Origin: a virus
Reading direction: 5' to 3' (one strand)
DNA: 30,965 nt
Virus record (IMG/VR): IMGVR_UViG_3300034167_000745
Location: 1-30,965 of that record
The notes under the pieces were generated by a model, which had not been told where the DNA came from, did not search any database, and worked only from the letters and a program-made list of their open reading frames with translations. Within the stretch, counting starts at the first letter, position 1. Each line of letters starts with the position of its first letter. A program made the translations under genes and the position numbers. This document shows, in pieces, positions 22,451 through 29,101 of this stretch.

Positions 22451-22752
22451 TATGGAGTCGCTCCCTGTTCTGCAAGAATGGGGTTGGTGGGTGTTAATGA
22501 TACTTTCCAACCTCTATCCGCTGCCGTAAGACCAATCCATATATTCCTTGCCATGTTCTTCTCCACGGTCATGGGTTTCTTATCTTGGAATACATGGAAG
22601 CGCAAAGAGACATCGCTTGCTATGTTTGGATAGGCACTGTGAAAGCATACTACCACCCAATCGCTGCTATCCCATCCGAACTCCATTGTTCCAAAGGAGG
22701 GATGGTGCAGATGTGAGGTTGTTCGTGTGCCGTTGTTTTGGTATGCATTCAT
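22450..22752 (-). CDS. Four-copy small-protein family, copy A
   Basis: This 100-residue protein is the first gene after the promoter at 22833-22861, with a strong GGAGGA ribosome site. It is about half identical to copy B over the shared core (HHPS.GTMEF.W, VCFHS, VEKN.ARN.W..L, GWK, AEQG). Tandem duplication is the simplest explanation. Neighbour copy 23041 and the distant 12787 gene share the core pattern. No function recognised. Confidence 0.72.
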   Translation of the reverse strand: MNAYQNNGTRTTSHLHHPSFGTMEFGWDSSDWVVVCFHSAYPNIASDVSLRFHVFQDKKPMTVEKNMARNIWIGLTAADRGWKVSLTPTNPILAEQGATP

Positions 22753-22788
22753 TTAGATATCCTCCAATTTCTTATTATCAGGTGTCTA

Positions 22789-22806
22789 GCCCAAGCGAAC
22801 TTGGGC
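22789..22806 (-). promoter_or_regulatory. 5' leader hairpin with UUCG loop
   Basis: On the minus strand GCCCAAG-TTCG-CTTGGGC forms a perfect 7-bp stem with a UUCG loop, inside the leader between the promoter (22833-22861) and the 22752 start. No T-run follows, so it is not a terminator. It may stabilise the message 5' end or affect translation. Confidence 0.55.
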
Positions 22807-22832
22807 AAGGACGAATCCCTTTCGACCCATGT

Positions 22833-22861
22833 AGTATACCATCAATCGATCACAAATGCAA
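22833..22861 (-). promoter_or_regulatory. Sigma70-like promoter, TTGCAT-17-TATACT
   Basis: On the minus strand TTGCAT (22861-22856) and TATACT (22838-22833) are 17 nt apart. It drives the operon of copies A and B, deaminase-like, tiny membrane protein, phosphoesterase and pseudopilin. A tandem GGGCTTATT-type repeat lies directly upstream of and touching its -35 element. Confidence 0.72.
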
Positions 22862-22901
22862 GCCCTAATAAGCCCCACAATAAGCCCTAATAAGCCCCAA
22901 T
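22860..22901. repeat. Four tandem 10-12 bp repeats AAGCCC[CT]..AAT
   Basis: Units AAGCCCTAAT, AAGCCCCACAAT, AAGCCCTAAT and AAGCCCCAAT follow without gaps from 22860 to 22901. They abut the -35 hexamer of the 22833-22861 promoter and end at the stop codon of the 47-residue frame. The position suggests an activator or repressor array; it could also be a simple replication-slippage repeat. Confidence 0.7.
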
Positions 22902-23044
22902 CAGTAGGGATGACCACTTGCAGGAGAGTCAAAGAGAGAAGGAATCATGTACTGAAGAGCAAGAGTAAAGAGTGTAATCGCAAGGATGCTCCATACAATG
23001 ATATAAATGTTTAGCCATATGGCATCTCGTAGATCATGATTCAT
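22901..23044 (-). CDS. Tiny single-span membrane protein (47 aa)
   Basis: A 47-codon frame overlaps the upstream family gene by ATGA. It encodes MNHDLRDAIWLN, a hydrophobic helix (about 11-33: IYIIVWSILAITLFTLAL in its core) and a polar end (DSPASGHPY). Its stop coincides with the tandem repeat before the next promoter. Found by direct reading; start coupling and clean hydrophobic profile support it. Function unknown. Confidence 0.6.
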   Translation of the reverse strand: MNHDLRDAIWLNIYIIVWSILAITLFTLALQYMIPSLFDSPASGHPY

Positions 23045-23316
23045 GCTGCTTCGCAGTATCCTCTCTCTAGCAAATCATCCCATACCTTGCGACAAAGATC
23101 CTTGGGTAGGGTGGTTGGAACATTCTTATAGAATTCCCAACCCTCTGATTTAATCATATCAAAGGGAAGATGTGACTTGACCACAATCCATCGATCAGTC
23201 GTAAACCATGAAAAGTTCAGATGTCCAATTCCTTCAGGATGCGACAGTGTTGCCGTCATTGGACTTTTATCTGTAGGGTCTGGGTGCCTAAGGGCTGCGA
23301 GTTCTTGTTCATTCAT
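23041..23316 (-). CDS. Four-copy small-protein family, copy C
   Basis: This 91-residue protein shares the family frame: SHPEGIGHLNFSWFTTDRWIV (compare HHPS.GTMEF.W.SSDWVV), KSHLPF, a FYKNVPTTLPKDL stretch, then CRKVWDDLLERGY at the C-terminus. It lies 3 nt after the stop of the 23320 gene. Its stop overlaps the tiny membrane gene. More divergent than copies A and B. Function unknown. Confidence 0.68.
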   Translation of the reverse strand: MNEQELAALRHPDPTDKSPMTATLSHPEGIGHLNFSWFTTDRWIVVKSHLPFDMIKSEGWEFYKNVPTTLPKDLCRKVWDDLLERGYCEAA

Positions 23317-23319
23317 ATG

Positions 23320-23910
23320 TCACAGTCTTTCCAAAAAGAGGCGTTGCATTCTGCGCTTGGATTCAAGATAGTCAAACGGAATTATTGGAATCCCGACATG
23401 ACCCGCATTTGCTACTATCGCAAAGCATGAGTATGGAACCCTTTCGGCAGATAGTCCATCCCCCTTTGCTTTCACATACATGGCAAGGGTAGACCTATCC
23501 ACAATTCCAACAGTCGTGGAGTCGGACAGGAGAAGGAAGTCTGCATAGTCGGGAGGAAGGGATGAGTGAGAGCATGTACCCAATGAGTTCATGAGACGAA
23601 TGTTGGGGATGCACTTGCGTGTCCTGCCGTTCTTGCCACGAAAGCAACCACCCATGAACTTCATCTCTAATGTCCTTCCGTCCATGAGTTGAAGATCCCG
23701 TCCGATGAGGTTGATCCATTGAATCTTACCATCACTGTATGACTCAATCGATTGCTCCAATAGGTCGCTTTTGTCAAACCGATCCTTGTGTGAGTTGAGG
23801 GTATTACCGATAGCAGAGACAAGAATAAAGTATCGATTCCAATTCATATCCCGCTGAAGTATAGCAGCGGCTTCATGAGTGGGAGATAGTGGAATATCGG
23901 TGAAGAGCAT
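23320..23910 (-). CDS. Possible PD-(D/E)xK-type nuclease-like protein
   Basis: This 196-residue protein is not firmly recognised. Its middle reads LIGRDLQLMDGRTLEMKF, in which Asp72 and Glu82-x-Lys84 have the spacing of a PD-(D/E)xK nuclease core (D, about 9-20 residues, E-x-K on two strands), preceded by a helix with Glu residues and followed by a strand-helix-strand (ADFLLLSDSTTVGIVD). The Cys/Arg-rich segment around residue 90-100 is unusual. A defence, anti-host or DNA-processing role is speculative. The ATG at 23910 has no ribosome site. It is the first gene after the promoter at 23998-24026. Confidence 0.62.
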   Translation of the reverse strand: MLFTDIPLSPTHEAAAILQRDMNWNRYFILVSAIGNTLNSHKDRFDKSDLLEQSIESYSDGKIQWINLIGRDLQLMDGRTLEMKFMGGCFRGKNGRTRKCIPNIRLMNSLGTCSHSSLPPDYADFLLLSDSTTVGIVDRSTLAMYVKAKGDGLSAERVPYSCFAIVANAGHVGIPIIPFDYLESKRRMQRLFLERL

Positions 23911-23997
23911 GAAAATTGGAATTCAAAAGGGAGTAAAGTGCCATTACCCCGTGTGGGGAAGGGTGGGGAGAAGTGGGGAAGTGTGTGAGTGTTAGCG

Positions 23998-24026
23998 AGA
24001 ATAGCCTGAACGCCGCATTGCGTCAA
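23998..24026 (-). promoter_or_regulatory. Sigma70-like promoter, TTGACG-17-TATTCT, with C-rich leader
   Basis: On the minus strand TTGACG (24026-24021) and TATTCT (24003-23998) are 17 nt apart. The leader of about 80 nt before the 23910 start is strongly pyrimidine-rich on the mRNA strand (repeated CTTCCCCAC units) and lacks a ribosome site. An upstream inverted repeat AAATCT-CGAA-AGATTT is at 24030-24045. Confidence 0.72.
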
Positions 24027-24081
24027 GTTAAATCTCGAAAGATTTCTACCAATTCCAATTTTGCTATAACTCTTTGCTAAT

Positions 24082-24420
24082 TCATGGCTTACCTCTCTGC
24101 TTACTCATGTGCTGAACGATTTCATGCGCGATGAGTTGGTCAAAACATGAAAGTTCTTCGTGAGAAGTCTGATCGGAATCATAGATGTGTGCAACGATTT
24201 GTGTGGCAGGATCTATGAGTGCGATGTTCCCCGAATATGACTGAGACATAAGTTCGTTCTTATGCCATTGATCAGTGGTGAGCGCAACAAAAGTATCAGA
24301 GTCGATGCAGTGATACTGTCGAGTGTATAAGTCCTGCGCCATGAGAATGGGATTGCCTGTGAGATATCCCTGTGGAATACCTAACTGCTGCAAGGACATG
24401 TAAGAAGTGGTGATCGTCAT
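24082..24420 (-). CDS. Protein of unknown function
   Basis: This 112-residue soluble protein (MTITTSYMSLQQLGIPQGYL opening) has an alpha/beta look with a DLYTRQYHCIDSDTFVALTT segment and a C-terminal helix with AHEIVQHMSKQ (an H-E-x-x-x-H, not a zinc HExxH). GAGGAGG lies 8 nt before the ATG and is encoded by the last codons of the acidic gene upstream, whose stop is immediately adjacent. Not recognised. It is co-transcribed with the CobT-like and acidic genes. Confidence 0.66.
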   Translation of the reverse strand: MTITTSYMSLQQLGIPQGYLTGNPILMAQDLYTRQYHCIDSDTFVALTTDQWHKNELMSQSYSGNIALIDPATQIVAHIYDSDQTSHEELSCFDQLIAHEIVQHMSKQRGKP

Positions 24421-24657
24421 TTAAAGATCCTCCTCTTCATCTTCTTCAACCACGGGGGGATACCCGTCATCGTCCTCATCATAGACGAAGTCATCATCCT
24501 CATCGGTCTCCACACTATCATCATCGGAGATGTCATCCCCCTCATCGTTCCACTCATCGTCCTCGTCATAGTTGTCGGGGTCGTTGGGGTCGAGGGCGAG
24601 GAGGTCATCGTAGGCTTCGTCATTCTCGGGGTCATATGGCATTGGCATGGAAGTCAT
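24421..24657 (-). CDS. Extremely acidic small protein
   Basis: This 78-residue protein consists of more than half Asp and Glu after the first dozen residues (DEDDEWNDEGDDISDDDS, DEDDDFVYDEDDDGYPP, EEDEEEDL) and has almost no basic residues. Such composition is seen in DNA-mimic inhibitors and in histone- or restriction-blocking phage proteins, but also in plain disordered tails. AAGGA precedes the start closely; an ATG three codons later would have better spacing. It lies between the CobT-like gene, which has its own acidic stretch, and the 24420 gene. Confidence 0.68.
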   Translation of the reverse strand: MTSMPMPYDPENDEAYDDLLALDPNDPDNYDEDDEWNDEGDDISDDDSVETDEDDDFVYDEDDDGYPPVVEEDEEEDL

Positions 24658-24663
24658 ATCCTT

Positions 24664-24675
24664 TCTATTGGAATC
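24664..24675 (+). repeat. TTCTATTGGAAT element (also in the CobS and CobT promoters)
   Basis: The 12-mer TTCTATTGGAAT is identical to the spacer start of the CobS promoter (27326-27337) and, inverted, of the CobT promoter (27124-27135). Here it lies between the CobT stop and the acidic gene's start, without an obvious promoter. It may be an operator for the same regulator. Confidence 0.5.
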
Positions 24676-24681
24676 TTAAGA

Positions 24682-27084
24682 TTACTTACTGATCAGTTCA
24701 GCAACACGGGTGAGTAGCGGGCGGTTAGCGCGACCTGCTGCCATCTTGGCAGTGAAGATCTTGCGAAGATTATTGATTGCTTTCTTATCATTGATATCGT
24801 TCACATCGGTGAGCATGAGGTGTTCATCGGTGTTGGTTGGTTGCGAGTTGATCATGATGTACTCGACATACCCGCGACTGTTCTTCAGGTTTGCCCAACC
24901 CTCAGAAGCGAACTTCTTGAGCATGGCGGCAATAGCAACCTGATCGTAAGGATCGGGACTGTATCGAGGAATCAGAACCTTAGCATCAGACTTGTTGGTC
25001 AAGTGAATGCAGATTTGGTTTCCACCAACCCGATCACGAATGATCTTGAGAAGCACTTCGGACTGTTCGGTGCGACCAAGAGCATAAGTGCCGTAGTGAG
25101 ACTCCTTCGACATCTTATAAGTTTTCTTACTCTTGGGATCGCGCCATACGATAGGACGGCGGCGATTCTGAGCATTGTTGCTGTTCACTTGGTGAAGACT
25201 AGCCAAGTCATCGGAAGACTCGCCATCGGTCAGCACGATCAGATTCATAATCTCGACCCGCTTGTTCTTCTTGAACTCAGCCATCAGTTGAGGCATTCCA
25301 ACCAATGCACCGTTGGTCGGCGTATTGTCAAGAGTCATCCATGCAACGGGTGGGCCATAGGCAGAGTACATATCCTTGACAGCCTGACTTGTTGGATGCA
25401 CGGCACTCAATCCTCCACCCGCAGTAGCAGAGGCAAGCAGCAGAAGACTGCAAACCTCAACGAACTCGGAGGTTCGCATACCATCCTGAAGCAGGGTGAC
25501 GAGACGAGTATGAATTTCGTTACCGTTGAAAGTACCCGCCTTGAAGGAAGGCTTGTCGTTACCAACACCCTTTGCTTGATCCGTGAAGCCATAGAAGGTG
25601 AACGGGATGTTCACGCGGCGGCAGAAGTGAGCAAGGGTCACGAGTTGAATCATCGTATCGTGGAACTGAGCCGCCATGGAACCCGACATATCGAGGACGA
25701 GCATGAGACCATGGTTCTTGCCATCCTTCACATATGCATTCTGAAGGAAGATATCCTCAGCGATACGGTAGGCATGGAGACGATTCGGATCGATGCTGCC
25801 CGTCTCAGCGACTGCTGTACGCTTGTGGGCATCAGCGGCTTTACGGCGGTCGAACTCAGTAGCAAGAGACTGAACCGAATTCATATGATTGGTTTTCCAT
25901 GCGGCATAGACGGCAGGAAGAACCGTTGCGACTCGCGGATCCTTATTCATCCAATTCGTAAGAGTCTGACGCATATCCTTGAGAGAGACCACATATCCCT
26001 CATCGATCACGGGAAGATCGGCATAGACGGTATGAACGGCATTCTTATCAATCAGATTCTTAAGATTGTCTTCGACAGAGGACTGCGTCTTACTTCTAGG
26101 AGCAGGAGCATCATCGTCTTCGGTGTTCTTTTCGGTCTTCTCGGACTTGTTACTAGCGGTTTCTTCGCCCTCACCGTCCTCACCATCACCATCTTCGGCA
26201 TCGTCATCGGAGTCGGTGCTGTTCTCTCCACCCTCAGTGCTATCCTCAGCATCCTCGTTATCTTCGGATTCTTCACCCGACTTGGAATCCTCAGAATTCT
26301 CATCGGAGTCATCATCGGTAGGCTTGGACATTGAGTTGTCCTCAGCATCATCACTATCCTCACCGTCATCCCCATCAGTAGGGTCTGTTGGGACGGACTC
26401 GGCATCGGTATCATCTTCGGATTCGGCACCGTCAGGAGAACCTTCATCCCCCTTCTCTTCTTCCTTATCCTTCTGATCCTTAGCCTGTTGCTTGGCGAGA
26501 TCGTAAATCTCTTTGGACAGTTTGACCACATCGTCCCATGACGAAGTAGTCGCGACTCGCTGAACCAAACTCAATTCTTCAGCGGTGAAGGGGATGGTCT
26601 TGAGCCAACCGATTTTGTATTGTAGATTGATTCGATCAACGAGCGGAAGTTCAGCAAGATCGGAAATCTTCTTGAGACCAAACAGATCGCGCTCTAGCAG
26701 ATCGCGGTAACCCGCAACGAATGACTTACGCAAGCCAGGGAAGCGGGTCTTGATCATTCGTTCGATTCGTGCGTCTTCGACCACATTCAAGTAGTCTTTC
26801 GCATTCATCATATGCTTCTTGTCAATGTACTCACAGGCAGACATAAGAGGTTCGCGCCCCGCAGGTGTATGCAAGGCATGACTTACTTCATGACCGATGA
26901 GAAGATCAAGAGTATCGCTGCTGAGATCTTTCCATACAGGCAGGGTCAAGACTCGCTTCTCCATATCGAACATCGCGGTCTGAGCAGACGGACTATGCTC
27001 GACAGTAATGTCTTCGGTAGCCATCAGTTTGGCTAAGAGGTTCTTGGCTTCGAGGTTCGTTGAGGTTGGTAAAGTCATTGTCAT
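24682..27084 (-). CDS. CobT-like protein: HExxH metalloprotease-like plus vWA domain
   Basis: Taken from the ATG at 27084, just after the promoter leader, giving 800 residues. Order of parts: LIGHEVSHALHTP (His65-Glu66, His69) with downstream NVVEDARIER (100-109), a zinc-site arrangement; a low-complexity acidic linker (about 204-325); and a vWA domain with the MIDAS motif DMSGS (465-469) followed by Thr and Asp positions further on. This is the CobT-like partner of the CobS-type AAA+ ATPases found in T4-like phages. It is related to cobaltochelatase CobT but is probably a MoxR/vWA-type chaperone or assembly factor. The CobS-like gene is divergent, 289 nt away. Confidence 0.85.
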   Translation of the reverse strand: MTMTLPTSTNLEAKNLLAKLMATEDITVEHSPSAQTAMFDMEKRVLTLPVWKDLSSDTLDLLIGHEVSHALHTPAGREPLMSACEYIDKKHMMNAKDYLNVVEDARIERMIKTRFPGLRKSFVAGYRDLLERDLFGLKKISDLAELPLVDRINLQYKIGWLKTIPFTAEELSLVQRVATTSSWDDVVKLSKEIYDLAKQQAKDQKDKEEEKGDEGSPDGAESEDDTDAESVPTDPTDGDDGEDSDDAEDNSMSKPTDDDSDENSEDSKSGEESEDNEDAEDSTEGGENSTDSDDDAEDGDGEDGEGEETASNKSEKTEKNTEDDDAPAPRSKTQSSVEDNLKNLIDKNAVHTVYADLPVIDEGYVVSLKDMRQTLTNWMNKDPRVATVLPAVYAAWKTNHMNSVQSLATEFDRRKAADAHKRTAVAETGSIDPNRLHAYRIAEDIFLQNAYVKDGKNHGLMLVLDMSGSMAAQFHDTMIQLVTLAHFCRRVNIPFTFYGFTDQAKGVGNDKPSFKAGTFNGNEIHTRLVTLLQDGMRTSEFVEVCSLLLLASATAGGGLSAVHPTSQAVKDMYSAYGPPVAWMTLDNTPTNGALVGMPQLMAEFKKNKRVEIMNLIVLTDGESSDDLASLHQVNSNNAQNRRRPIVWRDPKSKKTYKMSKESHYGTYALGRTEQSEVLLKIIRDRVGGNQICIHLTNKSDAKVLIPRYSPDPYDQVAIAAMLKKFASEGWANLKNSRGYVEYIMINSQPTNTDEHLMLTDVNDINDKKAINNLRKIFTAKMAAGRANRPLLTRVAELISK

Positions 27085-27113
27085 GGGAAGTTCTCTCTTT
27101 CTCTTACACTTGA

Positions 27114-27141
27114 AGTATAGGGTATTCCAATAGAATTGCAA
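27114..27141 (-). promoter_or_regulatory. Promoter for CobT-like gene, TTGCAA-16-TATACT
   Basis: On the minus strand TTGCAA (27141-27136) and TATACT (27119-27114) flank the 16-nt spacer TTCTATTGGAATACCC, which is nearly identical to that of the divergent CobS promoter. The leader resembles that of the 16665 gene. Confidence 0.75.
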
Positions 27142-27319
27142 GGCGTTTAGAGCATCTGGATGCCGTTTTCTCAAATATATTTGACTTTCCGTACCCATAA
27201 CCTTCTCATAGAAATTCCTTAGGGAAAGGTCATGACCCCCCTCTACTATAGGGGAATGCCGTACCCTGTCCGATAACAAATATCTGATACAACTTTCTTA
27301 CTTTGTGACCCCCTAGGGG
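27142..27319. promoter_or_regulatory. Divergent intergenic control region with palindromes
   Basis: No gene is seen in the 178 nt between the two promoters. It holds the perfect palindrome CCCCTAGGGG (27310-27319) touching the CobS -35 element, and a second GC-rich run near 27233-27254 (CCCCCC...TAGGGG). These are candidate operator sites. The longer upstream reading frames into this region are ignored because they run through both promoters. Confidence 0.5.
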
Positions 27320-27347
27320 TTGAATTTCTATTGGAATACCTTATACT
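27320..27347 (+). promoter_or_regulatory. Promoter for CobS-like gene, TTGAAT-16-TATACT
   Basis: TTGAAT (27320-27325) and TATACT (27342-27347) flank the spacer TTCTATTGGAATACCT. It is a mirror image of the CobT promoter, so both genes are likely co-regulated. Transcription would start about 20 nt before the ATG at 27374. Confidence 0.75.
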
Positions 27348-27373
27348 TCAGATGTGAAAGAAAGGAACTTTAT

Positions 27374-28618
27374 ATGACGCATCTCACTTCAAAACAAAAA
27401 GCATTCGTCTCTGCCGCTCGTAAGGCATATCCGACTGCTACCGTCTTATCCCGTTCGCAAGTCGAGTCTGTTGCATCAATGGCAGGTTTAAACCTCCCAC
27501 AATGGCTCACCAACGATCCTGCCTATCGGGCGGGTCGAGGGTTATATACTCTGCCCGATACGGATGGCGGTACCCCTGCTGCCAAGCCTGTGAAGGTATC
27601 AGCACCTGCTGCTGTTGCTCCTCCGACCGATGTTCCCGTATCGGTGGTCAAGACTGTTTCCGCTACTCCAACTGCCGATATGAGTTTGGCATTTATGGGT
27701 GGCGGTACTCTTGTTCCTGAGCGTATGGAAACATATGTTCCCTTCGGAGCACATAAGGATGTAACCGCAGTGGTGAAGAGTCGCAAGTTCTACCCCGTCT
27801 ACATTACGGGTCTGAGTGGTAACGGTAAGACAACTACGATTGAACAAGCCTGTGCGGAAAACAATCGGGAATTCTTCCGTGTGAACATTACACCCGAAAC
27901 CTCTGAGGACGATCTGCTTGGTGGATTCCGACTCGTGGGTGGAGAGACCGTATGGGTTGACGGGCCTGTCATCGTTGCAATGAAGCGTGGCGGCATTCTT
28001 CTCCTTGACGAGGTCGATCTCGGTACAGTCAAGATCATGTGCTTGCAGCCTGTCCTAGAAGGTAAGGCGATCTTTCTCAAGAAGACCAATACATGGGTCA
28101 AGCCTGAAAAGGGATTCAATGTCTTTCTGACGGGTAACACAAAGGGTCGCGGAGACGATACGGGTAAGTTTGTGGGTACGAATTCCATGAATGAAGCCTT
28201 TCTTGATCGTGTTCCTGAGACCGTTGAACAGGACTATCCATCCGAAGTGGTGGAGACAAAGATTGTAAAGGGTGTTCTGAACTACCTCGGTGTTACCGAT
28301 CAGGATGACTTTGCCGTTGTCATCGTCAAGTGGGCACAAGCAATTCGTAAGTCTTATGCTGAAGGTGCCGTTGAAGATGTAGTGACTACTCGCCGACTTG
28401 TTCAGGCGGCTAATGCACTCGCCATCTACGGTGATCGGGCTAAGGCGATTGAGAAGGTGACTACTCGGTTCGATGTTGCGACTCGTGCTGCCTTCATCGA
28501 CCTGTATCAGAAGATGGATGCATCGAATAGTCCGACTGAGGATATCGCTGCTGCTCCGACTGCTGCTACTCCAAAGAAGAGTGATACTTCTACTGTGAAG
28601 GGGAACTGCCCTTTCTAA
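27374..28618 (+). CDS. CobS-like AAA+ (MoxR-type) ATPase
   Basis: The ATG at 27374 with AAGGAA gives 414 residues. The first 60 residues form a small helical domain ending in GRGLYTLPD. A Pro/Ala/Val-rich linker (65-100) follows, then the AAA+ core with Walker A GLSGNGKTT (146-154), Walker B ILLLDEVD (208-215), sensor-like LTGNTKG and the FLDRVPETVEQDYP segment typical of CobS. The C-terminus is disordered. CobS-type ATPases work with CobT-like vWA partners; here that gene is divergent. No cobalamin genes are present, so a phage-specific remodelling job is likely. Confidence 0.9.
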   Translation: MTHLTSKQKAFVSAARKAYPTATVLSRSQVESVASMAGLNLPQWLTNDPAYRAGRGLYTLPDTDGGTPAAKPVKVSAPAAVAPPTDVPVSVVKTVSATPTADMSLAFMGGGTLVPERMETYVPFGAHKDVTAVVKSRKFYPVYITGLSGNGKTTTIEQACAENNREFFRVNITPETSEDDLLGGFRLVGGETVWVDGPVIVAMKRGGILLLDEVDLGTVKIMCLQPVLEGKAIFLKKTNTWVKPEKGFNVFLTGNTKGRGDDTGKFVGTNSMNEAFLDRVPETVEQDYPSEVVETKIVKGVLNYLGVTDQDDFAVVIVKWAQAIRKSYAEGAVEDVVTTRRLVQAANALAIYGDRAKAIEKVTTRFDVATRAAFIDLYQKMDASNSPTEDIAAAPTAATPKKSDTSTVKGNCPF

Positions 28619-28669
28619 GTATGGGATATGTGTTGTGATGCTTCGTTAACAATCTTTCTTTCATGTAAG

Positions 28670-28703
28670 CCCCTGCCTCTCTATGAGTGGTGGGGGTTTT
28701 CTT
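28670..28703 (+). terminator. Rho-independent terminator after CobS-like gene
   Basis: CCCCTGCC (28670-28677) pairs with GGTGGGGG (28689-28696), eight pairs including two G-T wobbles, and is followed by TTTTCTT. It is 51 nt past the stop. Confidence 0.78.
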
Positions 28704-28737
28704 ATATGAGAGTTGTAGAAAAATTATGGAAATAGTT

Positions 28738-28764
28738 TTGAAATATGTCGGCCCACTTTATAAT
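28738..28764 (+). promoter_or_regulatory. Possible promoter, TTGAAA-15-TATAAT
   Basis: TTGAAA (28738-28743) and a perfect TATAAT (28759-28764) are 15 nt apart, a little short. It would read into the gene-free C-rich region and, beyond it, the 29102 gene. Confidence 0.4.
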
Positions 28765-29089
28765 TCTGCGGTACATGCCATGGAGCCTCGGTGTGGCGAA
28801 GACCCCCCCTACCCTTGTATGCCGAATCCAATTCCAATTTCCCAATGCCCCATATCCCCCTTCTCTCCCAATACACTTACAGGTTCCCCAAAACACATAC
28901 AGGAATACTTCTTTATCCCAAAACATATACAGAGAGGTTCTCCCATCAAAACAAAGTGGCCCCCCCCACCCCCTTTCCCTTTTCATATTTCGGTATTCCC
29001 CATTTTCAAAAAAATTTCCCGATGGCCACAGAGCCTTTTACAGGTCGAGGCCGATGTGCCCCTTGTGAATTGCATAGGACTATAGTATA
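28765..29089. other. Gene-free C-rich region with phased repeats
   Basis: About 325 nt without a convincing gene. The plus strand is strongly C-rich and G-poor from about 28800 to 28990 (runs such as ACCCCCCCTACCC and GGCCCCCCCCACCCCC). The overlapping frames here have low-complexity Pro-rich products and no ribosome sites. The region contains three 17-bp repeats (separate entry) and a CCAATTCCAATTT motif like that at 24051. It could be a replication origin or an untranslated control region. Confidence 0.55.
28867..28933. repeat. Three helically phased 17-bp repeats (iteron-like)
   Basis: CCCAATACACTTACAGG (28867-28883), CCCAAAACACATACAGG (28887-28903) and CCCAAAACATATACAGA (28917-28933) start 20 and 30 nt apart, which is two and three DNA turns. 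They lie in the C-rich gene-free stretch. The phasing is what iterons or cooperative operator sites show. Confidence 0.65.
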
Positions 29090-29097
29090 CTAAATAC
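29090..29097 (+). promoter_or_regulatory. Late-like box CTAAATAC abutting the 29102 start codon
   Basis: CTAAATAC ends 4 nt before the ATG at 29102, with no ribosome site between. The arrangement equals that at 7972-7985 (CTAAATAC-TATCG-ATG versus CTAAATAC-CATC-ATG). Confidence 0.55.
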
Positions 29098-29101
29098 CAT
29101 C

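Noticed and set aside
24820-26334. 504-residue plus-strand frame inside the CobT-like gene
   Set aside because: It is antisense to a gene with clear vWA and HExxH motifs and has no ribosome site or recognisable domain.
27084-27373. Upstream extensions of the CobT- and CobS-like frames with matching FYWNTLYF peptides
   Set aside because: The peptides arise because both frames read through the mirrored promoter spacers. True starts are at 27084 and 27374, behind leaders.
24682-28618. Cobalamin biosynthesis function for the CobS/CobT-like pair
   Set aside because: No other cobalamin genes are present, and such pairs are common in T4-like phages, so a cobaltochelatase role is not supported.
28867-28933. 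CRISPR array
   Set aside because: Only three imperfect 17-bp repeats with 3- and 13-nt gaps, so no spacer structure and no cas gene.
28687-29085. Plus-strand Pro-rich frames, and a minus-strand frame at 28702-28986, in the C-rich region
   Set aside because: Their repeats come from the 17-bp DNA repeats, three frames overlap with similar low-complexity products, and none has a ribosome site.
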